Counted from the stretch's first letter, positions 47,701 through 58,099 are shown. The stretch: DNA of 64,000 nucleotides from Gibbula magus (GCA_936450465.1 OW388302.1:17871569-17935568); one strand, 5' to 3'. The notes: generated by a model not told the origin, from the letters alone. Program-made: numbers and translations.

Positions 47701-49716
47701 GAAATATCGTGCTAACAACATTTTAAAAAAATGGTCTTAGTGACTTTGAAAATAAGGTCAAGGTCACGTAAATCGACTGGTGTCTCTATTCCCCAAATAA
47801 AAACTGGTACCAAATTTGAAGACTCCAGGTGCGGTGGTTCATGATGTATCGTGCTACAAACATTTGACAAACAATAAAAGTCTCGTAGTGACCTTGAAAT
47901 AAAGTCAAGGTCACTTAAATGGACTGGTGTCTGCGCATTCCACAAATGAAGACTGGTACCAAATTTGAAGACTCTAGGTGCAGCGGTTGAAACGGAACGG
48001 ATGTACGGACGTTCGAACGGACGTACGGAGCTGAATACTATATCCTCCGCTCCACGCCGGGAACAATGAAACCAACCTCACCACAGTACAGTAGGCAATC
48101 TATTGATAACTTAATTCTTCAAATTATAATTATTGAAGGATCTGATGCATCGAGTATTGAGCTTGAAAACATGGGCACTATTAGCAATTTATTTTAAGCA
48201 ATTTCACAAACAAATTTCAAGCGACTTTTTAAAATCAGTTTTCTGTGCTAGTCAATGCCTCAGTTTGCTAATATGTTAATATTCTAATATGCTAATATGC
48301 TTATATGCTTATATGCTTATATCCTAATATGCTAATATGTTAAGCTTTGAAAAATCATATTTTTGTAATACCCGATGGAATTGTATGGCTTATTTTAAAG
48401 AAATGTGTATTGGCTTTGATGTGATGTTTAATATTGAATGACGCAATTCTGAAATATAATTTCAAACGGTTAGATGAAGAAATCAAAGTTTACCTGCCAC
48501 AAAGGTAGAATCCAACAATTTCCTTATAGTCCTATTTATAGCAAAAATTAGTTCTTGAAAGGCAGATGACATGAAATGGACAAGTCCCTCACTAAAGGGA
48601 CTGGGTTTTCATATACATGTGATCATCGCAAAAACGTTGAAAGTTTCATTCACTCATTTTCAACGAATGGGGAAAAACGAAATTATGGGAGAGTTGTTTC
48701 TGTTTTTCGTTCTGCTTATTCCTTGGCTAGTGTTATGATTAGTAAGTTCACCAGGGGAACCCAAAAAAAAATGAGAACAAACAAGTATTATACTATTCAA
48801 TTGTATATTGAATAAAATACTCAACAGAATATATTAAAAGTCAACAATTAAATTCAATCAGGCATTAATGTAGAAACATCCAATAGATATAGCATTCCAG
48901 CCCCTTCCTTAGCATACTAAAAACTAGTTTTTGAAAGTTAGATGACATGAGATGGACATTGAAAACATCGGACATGTAGCTTCTGGAATGTAGCAGCTAG
49001 TTACAGAGACTGAGTGCATATCCTGCTTTACCTTGCAAACACGTTTGTGATCCCAAACCATCTCAACTCAGTAATTTGATAACAATTAAAGAAGAATACA
49101 TGCTCATAACAATAGTTATTTAGCACTTACTGACGTTACATGTTTTCAAAACAACAGATCCATCTTATTATCCCTAGTTTGAAACATTCAGTGAGATAAA
49201 ACCGTATAACACTTAGTCGCAGGTGCTATCGCAGTACATGCCTCCATGAATCGACCACCAGACCACGGAGGATGTGCGAGTATAGACATCTTGACAGTAC
49301 CTAAATATTACCTTAACAATAACATTAAGTAGTATACCATGCTGAATTTATTCATTCAAACGGTACTCTCGACTTGGTATAGAATAGAATCGATTATATT
49401 ATAAGTAATAATTGAAATATTGAAATTAAACATGTTTTTCCCCAGTACTCTTCTCTTTTGAGTGTGATAAAACTCTTTGTACACTTTCTTGTCAACAACT
49501 TAATATATTTACCTTTGGTTTCATGCTGCCTTGGGATTGTAACTTGTTCAAAGTGCATTGCAGGGTTGTCTCATTGAAGTTAAAGAAGTTACAAAACCAA
49601 CTCCGTGTACACCTCTGTTTGCAGAGCTGTATTCCAAGACGGTTCGGTAAACGCAGAGAAAGGTGAACTTTTATCAGACATACATAAAACACCCCCAGTA
49701 TTACATTCGTCAACAT
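32637..49716 (-). CDS. Secreted PAN/apple-like cysteine protein gene, nine exons
   Basis: Exons in coding order: 49716-49513, 47389-47317, 46661-46545, 44290-44062, 43405-43253, 42779-42666, about 42066-41972, 33230-33074, 32742-32637. All join in phase to about 415 residues. Residues 1-20 form a signal peptide. C32, C36, C42 and C54 with FCNFFNFN resemble the PAN/apple cysteine pattern. A second cysteine group follows (residues 73-115). The remainder is beta-rich with many Tyr and His and has no recognised domain. No membrane segment is visible near the C terminus, so secretion is likely. The gene is convergent with the LRR-RRM gene, and a paralogue's last exons lie at 56635-57357. The product is otherwise unrecognised. 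Confidence 0.7.
32840..32935. repeat. Degenerate tandem intronic repeat related to 56840-57065
   Basis: 'ttggttgcaacaccaatac' and 'gttggtttgaacacac' resemble the 35-bp units in the equivalent intron of the paralogue, so the repeat predates the duplication. Confidence 0.4.
33074..33230 (-). CDS. Gene A exon 8, source of the 66-bp satellite
   Basis: Acceptor tgtttctttcag|acctg and donor aaagg|gtaagt; 157 nt, phase 1 in, 2 out. It encodes LYIYVCMDDHHLVRYNHSDD and FDIYWCQGHLISRYGEV. The acceptor and the first 30 bases of this exon are the sequence repeated in the upstream array. Confidence 0.8.
33231..40630 (-). repeat. 66-bp satellite, about 112 units, in gene A intron 7
   Basis: The unit read on the minus strand is ttgtttctttcag + acctgtacatatacgtgt + gtatgggtgactcgtg + a short intron piece. 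It is therefore a copy of the exon 8 splice acceptor with about 30 bases of exon. The array is interrupted by about 80 bp of unique sequence near 33418-33495. In 34.2-38.0 kb units alternate in a 132-bp dimer (cgtacgtttatg / cacatgtatatg). In 39.4-40.4 kb a five-unit 330-bp block is repeated. Period 66 keeps a frame open on both strands. Confidence 0.95.
40631..41971 (-). other. Gene A intron 7, unique part
   Basis: AT-rich intronic DNA. About 41770-41900 is similar to 63190-63320 next to the paralogue, supporting a segmental duplication. Nothing else recognised. Confidence 0.45.
41972..42066 (-). CDS. Gene A exon 7 (5' boundary uncertain)
   Basis: Donor aactaca|gtaagt is strong, and phase 1 fits exon 8 exactly. 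The acceptor could be gaccag|tctc (42066) or tctcag|aata (42060); both keep frame. It encodes IPNITGRALLYRDIVSVCSL and KRPYPPNY. Confidence 0.6.
42666..42779 (-). CDS. Gene A exon 6
   Basis: Acceptor atgtttcag|acgcc; encodes RLYYYHDHPYGIFSVNYHG and EIKDFVVTGT. Two donors are possible: gactg|gtacgt (42670) or ggtac|gtacga (42666). Only the second keeps frame with the visible acceptors of exon 7. Confidence 0.7.
43253..43405 (-). CDS. Gene A exon 5
   Basis: Acceptor attttccag|gtata and donor gtcaa|gtgagc; 153 nt, phase 2-2. It encodes RAGFVFIKKTYSYIYRTTF and AGGYFCLHRSVK. Confidence 0.75.
44062..44290 (-). CDS. Gene A exon 4
   Basis: Acceptor taatttcag|tgatc and donor gacag|gtaacg; 229 nt, phase 1 in, 2 out. 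It encodes ILYYDKTTLFTMVRLQ, LQWVGYDPGSRTYIFIN and MYDVELPD, with alternating hydrophobic strands. Confidence 0.8.
44733..45267. repeat. 10-bp minisatellite (GGAGTACTGA)n, about 53 units
   Basis: Variants ggagtaccga, tgagtactga and ggagtaatga alternate. It lies in gene A intron 3. The unit contains the self-complementary agtact. Because the array has few stops, all three minus-strand frames are open. Confidence 0.9.
45920..46265. repeat. 40-bp tandem repeat, about eight units
   Basis: Units of the type gctaatagttccttag + aatgttgcttacataatcc + catct recur at 46051, 46091, 46131 and so on at exactly 40 bp; earlier and later units are diverged. Intronic. Confidence 0.8.
46545..46661 (-). CDS. 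Gene A exon 3
   Basis: Acceptor tatatttcag|catac and donor gagtca|gtgagt; 117 nt, phase 1-1. The phase-correct frame encodes YCLKNKDAVPVGDKWDQGDK and MTCTATGQ, a small cysteine module resembling a von Willebrand C half. Another open frame here is out of phase. Confidence 0.75.
47317..47389 (-). CDS. Gene A exon 2
   Basis: Acceptor ttaagcag|cgg and donor attgttg|gtgagt; 73 nt, phase 0 in, 1 out. It encodes RAPCQDTKIRVETKRKGSAC, with two cysteines that probably pair with those of the flanking exons. Confidence 0.7.
47585..48062. mobile_element. Repeat fragment with gtcaaggtcac words and an acggacg tail
   Basis: Three related segments of about 150 bp (near 47610, 47755, 47905) share gtcaaggtcac, tccccaaatgaagactgg and ccaaatttgaagac. 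It closes with gaacggacgtacggagc. It looks like a SINE/MITE-like repeat in gene A intron 1. Confidence 0.5.
48266..48342. repeat. 10-bp minisatellite (gctaatat)
   Basis: tgctaatatg / tgcttatatg units in tandem in gene A intron 1. Confidence 0.7.
48343..49512 (-). other. Gene A intron 1, nothing recognised
   Basis: AT-rich; the flanking exons join in phase 0. No exon, RNA gene or clear mobile element seen. Confidence 0.4.
49513..49716 (-). CDS. Gene A exon 1: signal peptide and PAN-like cysteines
   Basis: ATG at 49716-49714 is the first in frame. It gives MLTNVILGVFYVCLIKVHLS, a hydrophobic signal peptide, then CKQRCTRSWFCNFFNFN and a fourth Cys at residue 54. Donor ccaaag|gtaaat, phase 0. 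An upstream 5' UTR exon cannot be excluded. Confidence 0.7.
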
Positions 49717-50229
49717 CTCGGAGACATATGAACACAGTAAAGTATTTACAAGAACAAACTTTACAGAACACGTTACTCGACTGCCTGACAAAAGTTAAAA
49801 TAGATACTTGTTCCTAATAGGCTGATTAACTGAGATGCTAAAATACATGCAATAATTGTCATTAGTTATACTTTTTAACTTCTGTAAAGTAGCTCCAGGA
49901 ACGTATAGTTTCACCAGAAATATGTGGGATCCCAGTGGATTACCTCGGAAAACTCCAAATTGAAAAAAATTCTTTGGTACTAGATTTTTGAGAAACTTTG
50001 AAATATGCCATGAATAATTTTGTAAAAATATGACAGAGACGATATGCATTTTAAAGTAACTTTAAGCAATTAATATAACCTTACCTGAAATCTTGATCTT
50101 TGACAATCATGGAAGCTTTCTGTTATCTAACCTGACAACATTACAGGGCAGATAAGTTCGCAAAATGGTTTATACCTATCATTAGAGTGTCTCCCAATAG
50201 ATTAAATCGTCATTTATGATGCAATAATG

Positions 50230-50760
50230 ATAACATTTGTTTATAACAGAATCTTGGTCTATTGCTCTCTCTTCTCCTTAATGTAAATGAAGATGTTTTT
50301 ATCTACATGATCTACGTTGATTAGGTGTTCGTTAAAGCAAATTATAAATTGTTAAGGATTAATTTTTGGTTCAAGTTTTCAATCGATAAGTTTCTTAGAA
50401 TATTTGCAACAGAAAGGATTGTATGACAATGTATTTGGAAAAAAACTGGTAAAATTGAAAAGTATTTCTTTGCACAGAACAAGACCAAAATCGGCAAAGG
50501 GTCTATACAAAACAATTCATGATTACATTTGGCCAAACGTTTGCTGATAACAGCTCTCCTTAATGTACCTTAAGAGGTCTTCATCTTCATGATCTCCCTT
50601 ATATAGGTCTGTGTAGGTTTCCAACCAATGTTTTTCTTAGAACGTTTGCATATGAAACGAATGTAAGATAATGTATGTGGAGAAAACTGATCAAAATAAA
50701 ATATATTACATTGAACAAGACCAATATCATCAAAGGTTCTCATCAAGAAATACATGAACA
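50230..50760. repeat. Diverged tandem duplication of about 300 bp
   Basis: 50235-50520 and 50545-50740 share ctctccttaatgta, 'aatgtttttcttagaa', 'gataatgta.ttggaaaaaact' and 'gaacaagaccaaaatc' in the same order. Confidence 0.6.
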
Positions 50761-50859
50761 AACTCAGTTAAGTAGTGAGATAGACTGATTTATATGGCTT
50801 CTTCAAGCAAATAAAAAAAAAGTGTTATTGTCAATTAATTGATTCTAATTGATCAAGTT

Positions 50860-51300
50860 TCACAGAGGTGCAGTTCCTTAGTTATAACCATCGATTGCCA
50901 CACAAGCTGACAATACAAAGATATCATTTTGTTTTTACAATCGATTAATTACTATCGAGGCTAAACCAATCTCAATGCATCGATATTTCGATCTATTATA
51001 ACAATTTTAATGTTTATCTTCTTTATTTTCATTACTGCAGCATTTCGCTACAGACACTTTCACCATGTTTCAGCATGGACAAGTGGCAGTCTGGTATATG
51101 ATCAAGGATTACTACAAACCTCACTGATCTTGGCTCAGGTTGTAATCATATGGACTTGACATGACATGACAATAGACAACCCAGTACCCGAAGAGTTATC
51201 ACATTGGTGTTCATTCAGATAATTAAGGCAAAGTAACGCGGTCTTCCAAGATTCCCGACCCTTTTGTTTTTGGTAGATATAGCATGGACATCTCAAGTTC
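50860..51300. repeat. Local duplication, first copy
   Basis: About 0.4 kb (cacacaagctgacaatac ... catggacatctcaag) recurs at 51590-51975 with scattered differences and small deletions. It contains the candidate exon at 51041-51127. Confidence 0.75.
51041..51127 (+). CDS. Candidate terminal exon, version 1
   Basis: A good acceptor (attttcattactgcag|cat) opens a 28-codon frame, DTFTMFQHGQVAVWYMIKD, ending TGA. The duplicated copy keeps frame through a 12-bp difference. No upstream + strand exons were found, so the gene is not identified; it may be a relic. Confidence 0.3.
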   Translation, partial: HFATDTFTMFQHGQVAVWYMIKDYYKPH

Positions 51301-51589
51301 GACATCTGTTTGGTAGCACTTGTATGCTGAATTAGTATCTTATTGGTGTTAACTTTTGTATAATGAAAAGTGTATACACAATTATTAGCAATTGATAAAA
51401 ATACTGAATATCAACCTGTTTGGCTACATTATCACAGAAGTGCAGTTTCTTAGTTTTAAGAAATATAATGTTATCAAGTAAGGTTTTCGTATTTGCCAAG
51501 TAAACTACAAACGTAAGATGATATGATATGCTAATATGAAATAAAGCATAGTGCCTTTTCTCTGTTGCGCATTCCAAATTAGTCGTTTG

Positions 51590-51975
51590 ACTATCGATTG
51601 TCACACAAGCTGACAATACAACGATATCATTTTATTTTTACAATAGATTAATTACTATTGATCGATATTTCGATCTATTGTAACAATTTAAATGTTTATA
51701 TTCTTTATTTTCATTATTGCAGCATTTCGGTATAGACTCTTTTACCATGTTCCAGCATGGACAGGTGGCAGTCTGGTATATGTTCAAACCTCACTGATCT
51801 TGGCTTAGGTTGTAATTATATGGACTTGACATAACATGACAATAGACAACCCAGTACCCGAAAAGTTATGATATTGGTGTTTATTCAGATATTTAAGGCA
51901 CAGTAACGCGGTCTCCCAAGCTACCCGGCCCTTTTGTTTTTGTTAGATATAACATGGACATCTCAAATATTAATA
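51590..51975. repeat. Local duplication, second copy
   Basis: See the copy at 50860-51300. The offset is about 680-740 bp because of unique sequence between the copies. Confidence 0.75.
51723..51797 (+). CDS. Candidate terminal exon, version 2
   Basis: Acceptor attttcattattgcag|cat, 24 codons, DSFTMFQHGQVAVWYMFKPH and TGA. It differs from version 1 by substitutions and one in-frame 12-bp deletion. Confidence 0.3.
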   Translation, partial: HFGIDSFTMFQHGQVAVWYMFKPH

Positions 51976-52142
51976 TTTATCACTAATTTAAACAATATAG
52001 ATTTTAAAGAAATATTTGCCTGGCATAAATAAACATTTGCATTGCCAACGTAACACAATCACATTACTTACTTTACACAAAGAAGTACAAGAAGTAACCA
52101 ACGAGGATCAACTTTATTAAACGTCCATATATTTAAATGCAA

Positions 52143-52180
<38 letters not shown>
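52143..52180. repeat. (CAT)n microsatellite
   Basis: About twelve uninterrupted CAT/ATC triplets just outside the Merlin element. Confidence 0.9.
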
Positions 52181-52181
<1 letters not shown>

Positions 52182-53123
52182 ATAATCTACCAAACGACTA
52201 ATTTAACTATAATTAGTTTGGCCTAAGAGTAATTGAAGGGTCCGGTCTAAATCGAGCCGTAAATGCAACCAATTAATCAAGTGTAGGTTATGTCCAGTGA
52301 ATCTAAAAGTGGAGAAAATTTGCCTTAATATCATATAAGAACCTTCAATAAAAGAATTTTGTTGCAGGAAGTAAACCAGCATCAAAGTCGAGGTTTTAGC
52401 GAGTTTGGTTGCAGTTCCCTATAGGAGACAAATTTTTTGGCCACTTTATTTATCATTCTGAAAGACTTGGCAAAAAAGTATTTGGTTGCAGAGAAACCAA
52501 AAACACATTTAAAAATTTATTTATATACATATCACAAACATGATTGACACCACGATGTTACGGTAAAATGGCGGCCGCTACCGAGTCCAGTTTTCGATCA
52601 TGTATATAGTTGTTTTATACCTGAAATAAGGAAAGAAACTAATCTTTAATTGTTTCTAATGGTTTAACAAATTGCTTCAGACGACTTAAATATCGAAACT
52701 GCTTTTTTTCACAAAAACGGTAATCAATTGCTAACTTACCTTTTCGCTTGTTCCCCGACTGGAATGCTTTCCAAATAAGGGATGTTTTCATTTGTTAACT
52801 CGACTCCGATTGGTTGTTGCAATAAAATTCCTCAATGCTCATTGGTTGTCTGTCCTTCAAACGTTTTCGTGCACTTCCAAGTTTTTAAAAAAATTGTTTG
52901 ATGTTGAATCTTCCTCTATATATGGATTAAGAAATGCTTCATCGATTTCTACAAGGTATTTTAGATTGTTGTGTAAAGAAAACATGTCTACGTAACTTCC
53001 AAAACATTCTAAGCAGAGTTTTGTCTTTGAAATGCCACAAACTGCATAATAACAGTTCAGACTCCTCTCATTGTTCAAAATGCAAAATGTCTTGATGACA
53101 AACAGGAAGACATTGCAAATGAA

Positions 53124-53429
53124 TTGATGGACAACGAGTACATTTGTTTATTTCCAGGAAATAATGAAACTGTGCAATGTTTTTTCAAAGTGCATTACAG
53201 GTTTTATCAAAGAGTTGGGGGCAATCCCTACAGGAGAAACATTTTGAACATTGTGTATTTCATCCCCTCCAAGAATGTGTTCATGATAAACCATCAAATG
53301 TATAAGTTTAGCCCCAAAGACATAAGCACTGAAGAACTTCTGAAGAGAATTCTGAACGAAGCTGTTGGAGAAATAATGTCAAACCTTCATGTCATTCCAA
53401 ATAAATTTTGCTCTTGTTGTTGGAAATAA
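53124..53429 (+). pseudogene. Upstream ORF inside the Merlin element
   Basis: An open frame of 101 codons (NEYICLFPGNNETVQCFF ... VIPNKFCSCCW) preceded, in a shifted frame, by a Cys-pair segment (CHKLHNNSSDSSHCSKCK, about 53030-53090). I do not recognise it. It could be an N-terminal part of the transposase protein or an accessory ORF, now frameshifted. Confidence 0.45.
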
Positions 53430-54852
53430 AAATGCTTCTCAACGATCTCATACCCTTACTGCAGTCAAAAGCAGCTGGAAAACCTGCAAAATTAGGAAGA
53501 ATTTGTCAACTCACCTTTTGGTGGAGACACAAAAGTCAATCTACACTTGCCTATCTTCAATATGAAAATTATGAAACAATTCAGAGAGTGTTTCTTTCCA
53601 TTTTTCAAAATGTGTCTGAATTTACAAAGCCTTCAGAAAATAACTTTGAGTTGTGTGGAAGTGATTCTTTTTCATGTTTTGGCAATGTGCACACTCATTA
53701 TTCCTTCTTTATTATTCGTCAGGATTTCATGCGGTATCTCGTCATCAGGCGGAAAAGGGATGGATTAGCATTTTTTGCCACATTTCACTTTTTCACAAGG
53801 AGTATTCTTTGTGGTGAAAACTTGACCCACAACTATAGTTGTTGGCTAGCTGTGCAGTGTTTAAAATATTTCAGGGGAAGACATCTTTTAATCAAAATGC
53901 CAGTAACAATTTTTGAACTGTGCGCCATTACTGCCAACATAAATAACACACTTCATTATATGAGGAACGAGAAACTTCTTAAGAGTGGTAAATATTGTCA
54001 TAATTGTAAAAAGTGGATGACATGTTGTGTAGATAGCGCCAAGAGTGATGGTTACACCTTTAAATGTTCCACTTGCAGAAAAAAAGTGTCTATCAGAGAA
54101 GACAGCTTTTGGTTCGGTCAATTACTCCCTTTAAAGATGTATATCATGACCATGTTTTTGTTTACAGCTTTAGTGTGCCAGCTGGAGCTGCCCTTTCTAT
54201 GCTAGGTGGTGACATTTCCAAAAAACACACTATTGTCATGGTACAACTTGTACCGAGATCTGCTGTCGAGGTACCAGGTTGAAAATAACATTAAACTTGG
54301 AGGTCCAGGTAAAATAGTTGAAATAGATGAGTCTCTATGGGGGAGAAAGAGAAAATACAACCGTGTCACAATAAGAAATGTTGGTGGGCCCTGGGTGTTT
54401 GGCATGTTAGACCGTTCCTCACAGAAGGTAGCCATATTCACGGTTGAGCGGCGCCGCCGGGAAGACTTGATCCCGTTCATAGAGAGGTTTATTCTCCCTG
54501 GTTCGGCAGTGCATAGCGATGACTGGCGTGCATATAGATGTTTGACACAGCTGGGTTATGATCACAAAACTGTGAAACATGTTGGTCACTTGTAGATCCT
54601 GTGACGGATGTGCACACAAATTGAATTGAGGGTTTTTGGGGCAATTCAAAACAGCACCTTAAGCGCATGTATGGTGTCACCAAAGGTCAGTTGCATGCTC
54701 ATTTAGATGAGATAACATTTCGCTGGAACCATAAAGGTGGATGTATGTACGATGTTCTTCTACAGCTCATCAGACAGTACTATCCAGTTGAGGACATCCT
54801 GGACCCACATGTATTGGCAGCAAAACCTGAAATCAAGTACAAGGAATTGTAG
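53408..54852 (+). pseudogene. Merlin/ISXO2-like DDE transposase, frameshifted
   Basis: A zinc ribbon (CHNCKKWM ... CSTCRKKVSIREDSFW) precedes the catalytic domain. The DDE residues are visible: D in VEIDESLWGRKRKY (codon 54326-54328), D in HSDDWRAYRC (54518-54520) and E in IEGFWG (54628-54630). They are spread over three frames. Breaks lie near 54165-54205 and around 54595-54630, with a stop just before IEGFWG. The C-terminal part (LDEITFRWNHKGG) is intact. All three catalytic residues survive but the gene cannot make a full protein. Confidence 0.85.
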
Positions 54853-56219
54853 ACAGGGTTGTTCTATTCTTGTGATAATATACCACATCTTAATCGCAAG
54901 CACTATCTTCATCAGTCAATCTTTCAGTATTACACTTGAAGAGAATAAAATTAACATCCATGATCCAACTTAAGACTGAAAAGTTATGATATGTTTCTAT
55001 CAATTCAGAAAATATGTTTCAATCTGTAAATTAAAAGTATTCAACATGACAGAAACACATTTTCATCTGTAACTTTTTTCTTTACAGTAGATAGAAACTA
55101 ACTTTGATTCACTATTTTCAGTGTTAATTGTTAATGTTAATTATTGTACTTTTGGATAGTTCTGGTTATGATGATATTGACATTTGTTATCAGTTATAAT
55201 TAGCTTTCATGCTTTATATAGATGAAAGCATCTTAAAGTATCAGAAATACTTTTACAAAGAGGCTTTGATGTCAAAATTCATGTTGCTCTTTTATAATTT
55301 AACAGTGATACCTAATGGATAGGAACAAATGCATGATATGAAAACATTCCCTCTATTTTAAAAATACTTTTCAGGAAAATTACTTAATCTGAACTATCTA
55401 ACTATTCAAAGACAAGTAAACAATAGATACAAAGCCAAACTGTGCTAGAGATTTATCTCAATTATCTATCTCAACAAAATTCTCATTGTACTGTTGATTT
55501 GTAAGCTATATTTTTTATTCAAAATACATTTTCATAAGAACAACAAACAGCAAGAATATATAACTTTTAATAAATAGTTTCTATCTGGACTCAAGGAAAC
55601 AATGTATATGAAACTCAATTACATTTAAATAAAGGGTTGCAATGTGTAATACGTACTTTACCAGTTACTGTGATATTAGGCTATATTTTTTCTTAATTTA
55701 TTGCTACTCATATTTATTATTTATTACATATTACCATATTTATTCATTGATCCGTTAAATTTGTGATTTAACCTTGTTCGACTTGATGAATTTCGCCGTT
55801 GTCGTCTGCTTCCTTCAGAATCAGCAGAACTCCACGTGTTGTAATTAATTTTTGAAAAGGAAACTAATAAAATCCTTTGTTATTCTCAATTTTCCGATCT
55901 CGTTTCTTCTTTAGAAAACATGACAACAGTAAAATGACATGTCAATGGCTGCAATTAATATTCAGTAGCCTAAATTGAAATTCAAAACTTTCAAATCATT
56001 CGTTGTCTAGCTGAGATGATAACTTGTTCCTCTCAACACCTCGGCAGTTGGCAGCGTTCTTGTCAAAAGCATATGCACATTCGTGACGTATTAAAATCAT
56101 TGGCCAATGAAATCGCTCGTTACAAAATGGGATCCACCTTCTGACGTCATGCACCGGATGGGGAAAGTGCGGGTATGTAAACAGGGAATTTCCGTTTTTC
56201 GGGCGGAGCTTCGAAGAAA
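54853..56219 (+). other. 3' non-coding part of the Merlin element
   Basis: AT-rich sequence between the transposase stop and the subterminal repeats. No ORF of note. Confidence 0.5.
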
Positions 56220-56634
56220 TATGCCTGCAACCAACCTGCAACCTAATTATAAGTGTCTGCAACCAAACTTTTCATGCCAAGGCTGTAATATGATAAGGTT
56301 AGGGTTGTAATAGTGATAATTCGCAACCAAAAATAATTTGGTTGCAGAACCCTATAGGGACCTGCAACCAAATTCGGAGCGTTCCATTGACCTCCGTCTT
56401 CTTAGCTTCTACAACCAAATAACATTTGGAGTCCAAACATCGATTTCCATATTTTGTAATATATAATCATCTTGGCTACCGATATCCCTTGGTTATAACC
56501 ATATCTGACAATTTGGTTGCATTTACGACTCGATTTAGACCCCTCGTCATCCGGACCCTTCAATTACTCTTAGGCCATTAGTTTTCTTTATCGAAGGTAA
56601 AGTATGACAAAGGACTCTCCCGGTTACAACTTGA

Positions 56635-57357
56635 TTAGAGACTCTTTATAGACAGAACTGAGGTACGCGAATTTCCCTTTGGAACAGTTAGCAACAGGAG
56701 GGATTGATTTGGTGACAAGACGTCTTCAAGCACTGCCTTTCTGTAACAAACAAAAAACACAAGTGATATTTGATCAAACAGAGATACGATTCAAAACTGT
56801 TCATTCACTTGATAAAACATAACTACATAACTACATAACCACAATCATTGGTTACACGACAAATGCTTTGTTACCACAGTCCTTGGTTACACGACAAATG
56901 CTTTGTAACCACAGTCCTTGGTTACAAGACAAATGCTTTGTTACCACAGTCCTTGGTTACAAGATAAATTTTGTGTTACCAGATTCATTGGTTACAACAC
57001 AAATGATTTGTACCAGAATGCATGGTTGGTCACAACACAAATGGTTTTACCATTGGTTACAACGCAAGGTTTAATGATCAGATTAAAACAATAATTTCAA
57101 ATTTGAATCTAGCCTAATGAAGTCTTTAAACCCCCAAGAAGAGTAGGTCCATCATACAAGAGCTACCATTATTTAAGGACAATGGTTGTATATTACTTAC
57201 CTGTGATTCTTCAGATATCGAGATATAAGGTGGCCCTGGCACCAGAAGATATTATCACATTTAACGTTGTATGTGACTGCCTTGGTTGTCTCCAGGTCGT
57301 CGCTGTGGTTGTATCTCACTAGGTGGTAGTCACCCATACACACGTATATGTACAAGT
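56635..57357 (-). CDS. Gene B: last two exons of a gene A paralogue (partial)
   Basis: Exons 57357-57201 (157 nt) and 56740-56635 (106 nt) have exactly the lengths and phases of gene A exons 8 and 9. Exon 8' encodes LYIYVCMGDYHLVRYNHSDD and IFWCQGHLISRY. Exon 9' encodes VLEDVLSPNQSLLLLTVPKG and stops at 56637-56635. The divergent middle (CDNIFW versus CFDIYW) shows it is a paralogue and not an assembly copy. Earlier exons must lie beyond 64 kb or past the large insertion; none was identified. The Merlin element sits 58 bp past the stop. Confidence 0.7.
56840..57065. repeat. 35-bp tandem repeat, about six units
   Basis: ggttacacgacaaatgc + tttgttaccacagtcctt in tandem, in the last intron of gene B. 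A degenerate trace is at the matching place in gene A. Confidence 0.8.
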
Positions 57358-57600
57358 CTGAAAGAAACAACGAATAAATCCTTTATCATCACGAGTAACC
57401 CATACACACGTATATGTTCAGGTCTGAAAGAAACAACGATGACTTCTTTACCATCACGAGTCACCCATACACACGTTTATGTACGGGTCTGAAAGAAACA
57501 ACGAATTAATCCTTTACGATCATGAGCCACCCATACACACGTATGTGTACAGGACTGAAAGATACAAACCATTTAATTTTTTATCATCACCACTGGTCAC
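57358..57600 (-). repeat. Short form of the 66-bp repeat (about four units)
   Basis: Four diverged units (cacccatacacacgtat ... gaaagaaacaacgaat) follow the gene B exon acceptor and end at ggtcacccagggcctcc, matching the end of the long array (ggtcacccagagcttcc at 40623). This is the unexpanded counterpart of 33231-40630. Confidence 0.85.
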
Positions 57601-58099
57601 CCAGGGCCTCCAGTTCAAATCTCTTAGGCTGCATAAAAAAGTTGAATATTCTCGCACAAATTTTTAAAAAACGACGAGGGCGCTGGGATTTTCTCTTTAT
57701 TTTTTTGTTGAAAAATTGATGAGTACATATTTTCCATCAATAGTAGCATGGAAGTTGTAGAAGAATAATAACGTCCGTTCCTGCAGACCAATATATTTGA
57801 TGGACAAATAAATTTGTGGGGTTAGTATAAATGATGTGGCAAATTCATAATTCCCTTTTTCAAATGACTATGAAAAGATGTCACGTGCACCAACATTGGT
57901 GATGCGCCGATGCCCGAGAAGCATTTCAATTTTGTTTAACCTTACACTTTATTATCCACATCAGATAATACAGTTATGGAATCAAGTGATACCTGTTGTA
58001 TCCCAAGTATGGATCTATCCCATCTTAAGATGGGATAGCTCTCCGGGCTATCCCAACTGTGGATAAATCACTATCTCAAGTTGGGATATCCCATGATTT

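Larger units (their letters stand above)
52220..56576 (+). mobile_element. Merlin-type DNA transposon, 4357 bp
   Basis: TIRs begin ggcctaagagtaattgaa and end ttcaattactcttaggcc, with subterminal agtcgtaaatgcaacc-type extensions. The 8-bp duplication attagttt is perfect on both sides (52212-52219, 56577-56584), as expected for Merlin/IS1016-like elements. It encodes an ISXO2/Merlin transposase in broken frames. TTTGGTTGCAG motifs recur near both ends and may be transposase-binding sites. Confidence 0.85.
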
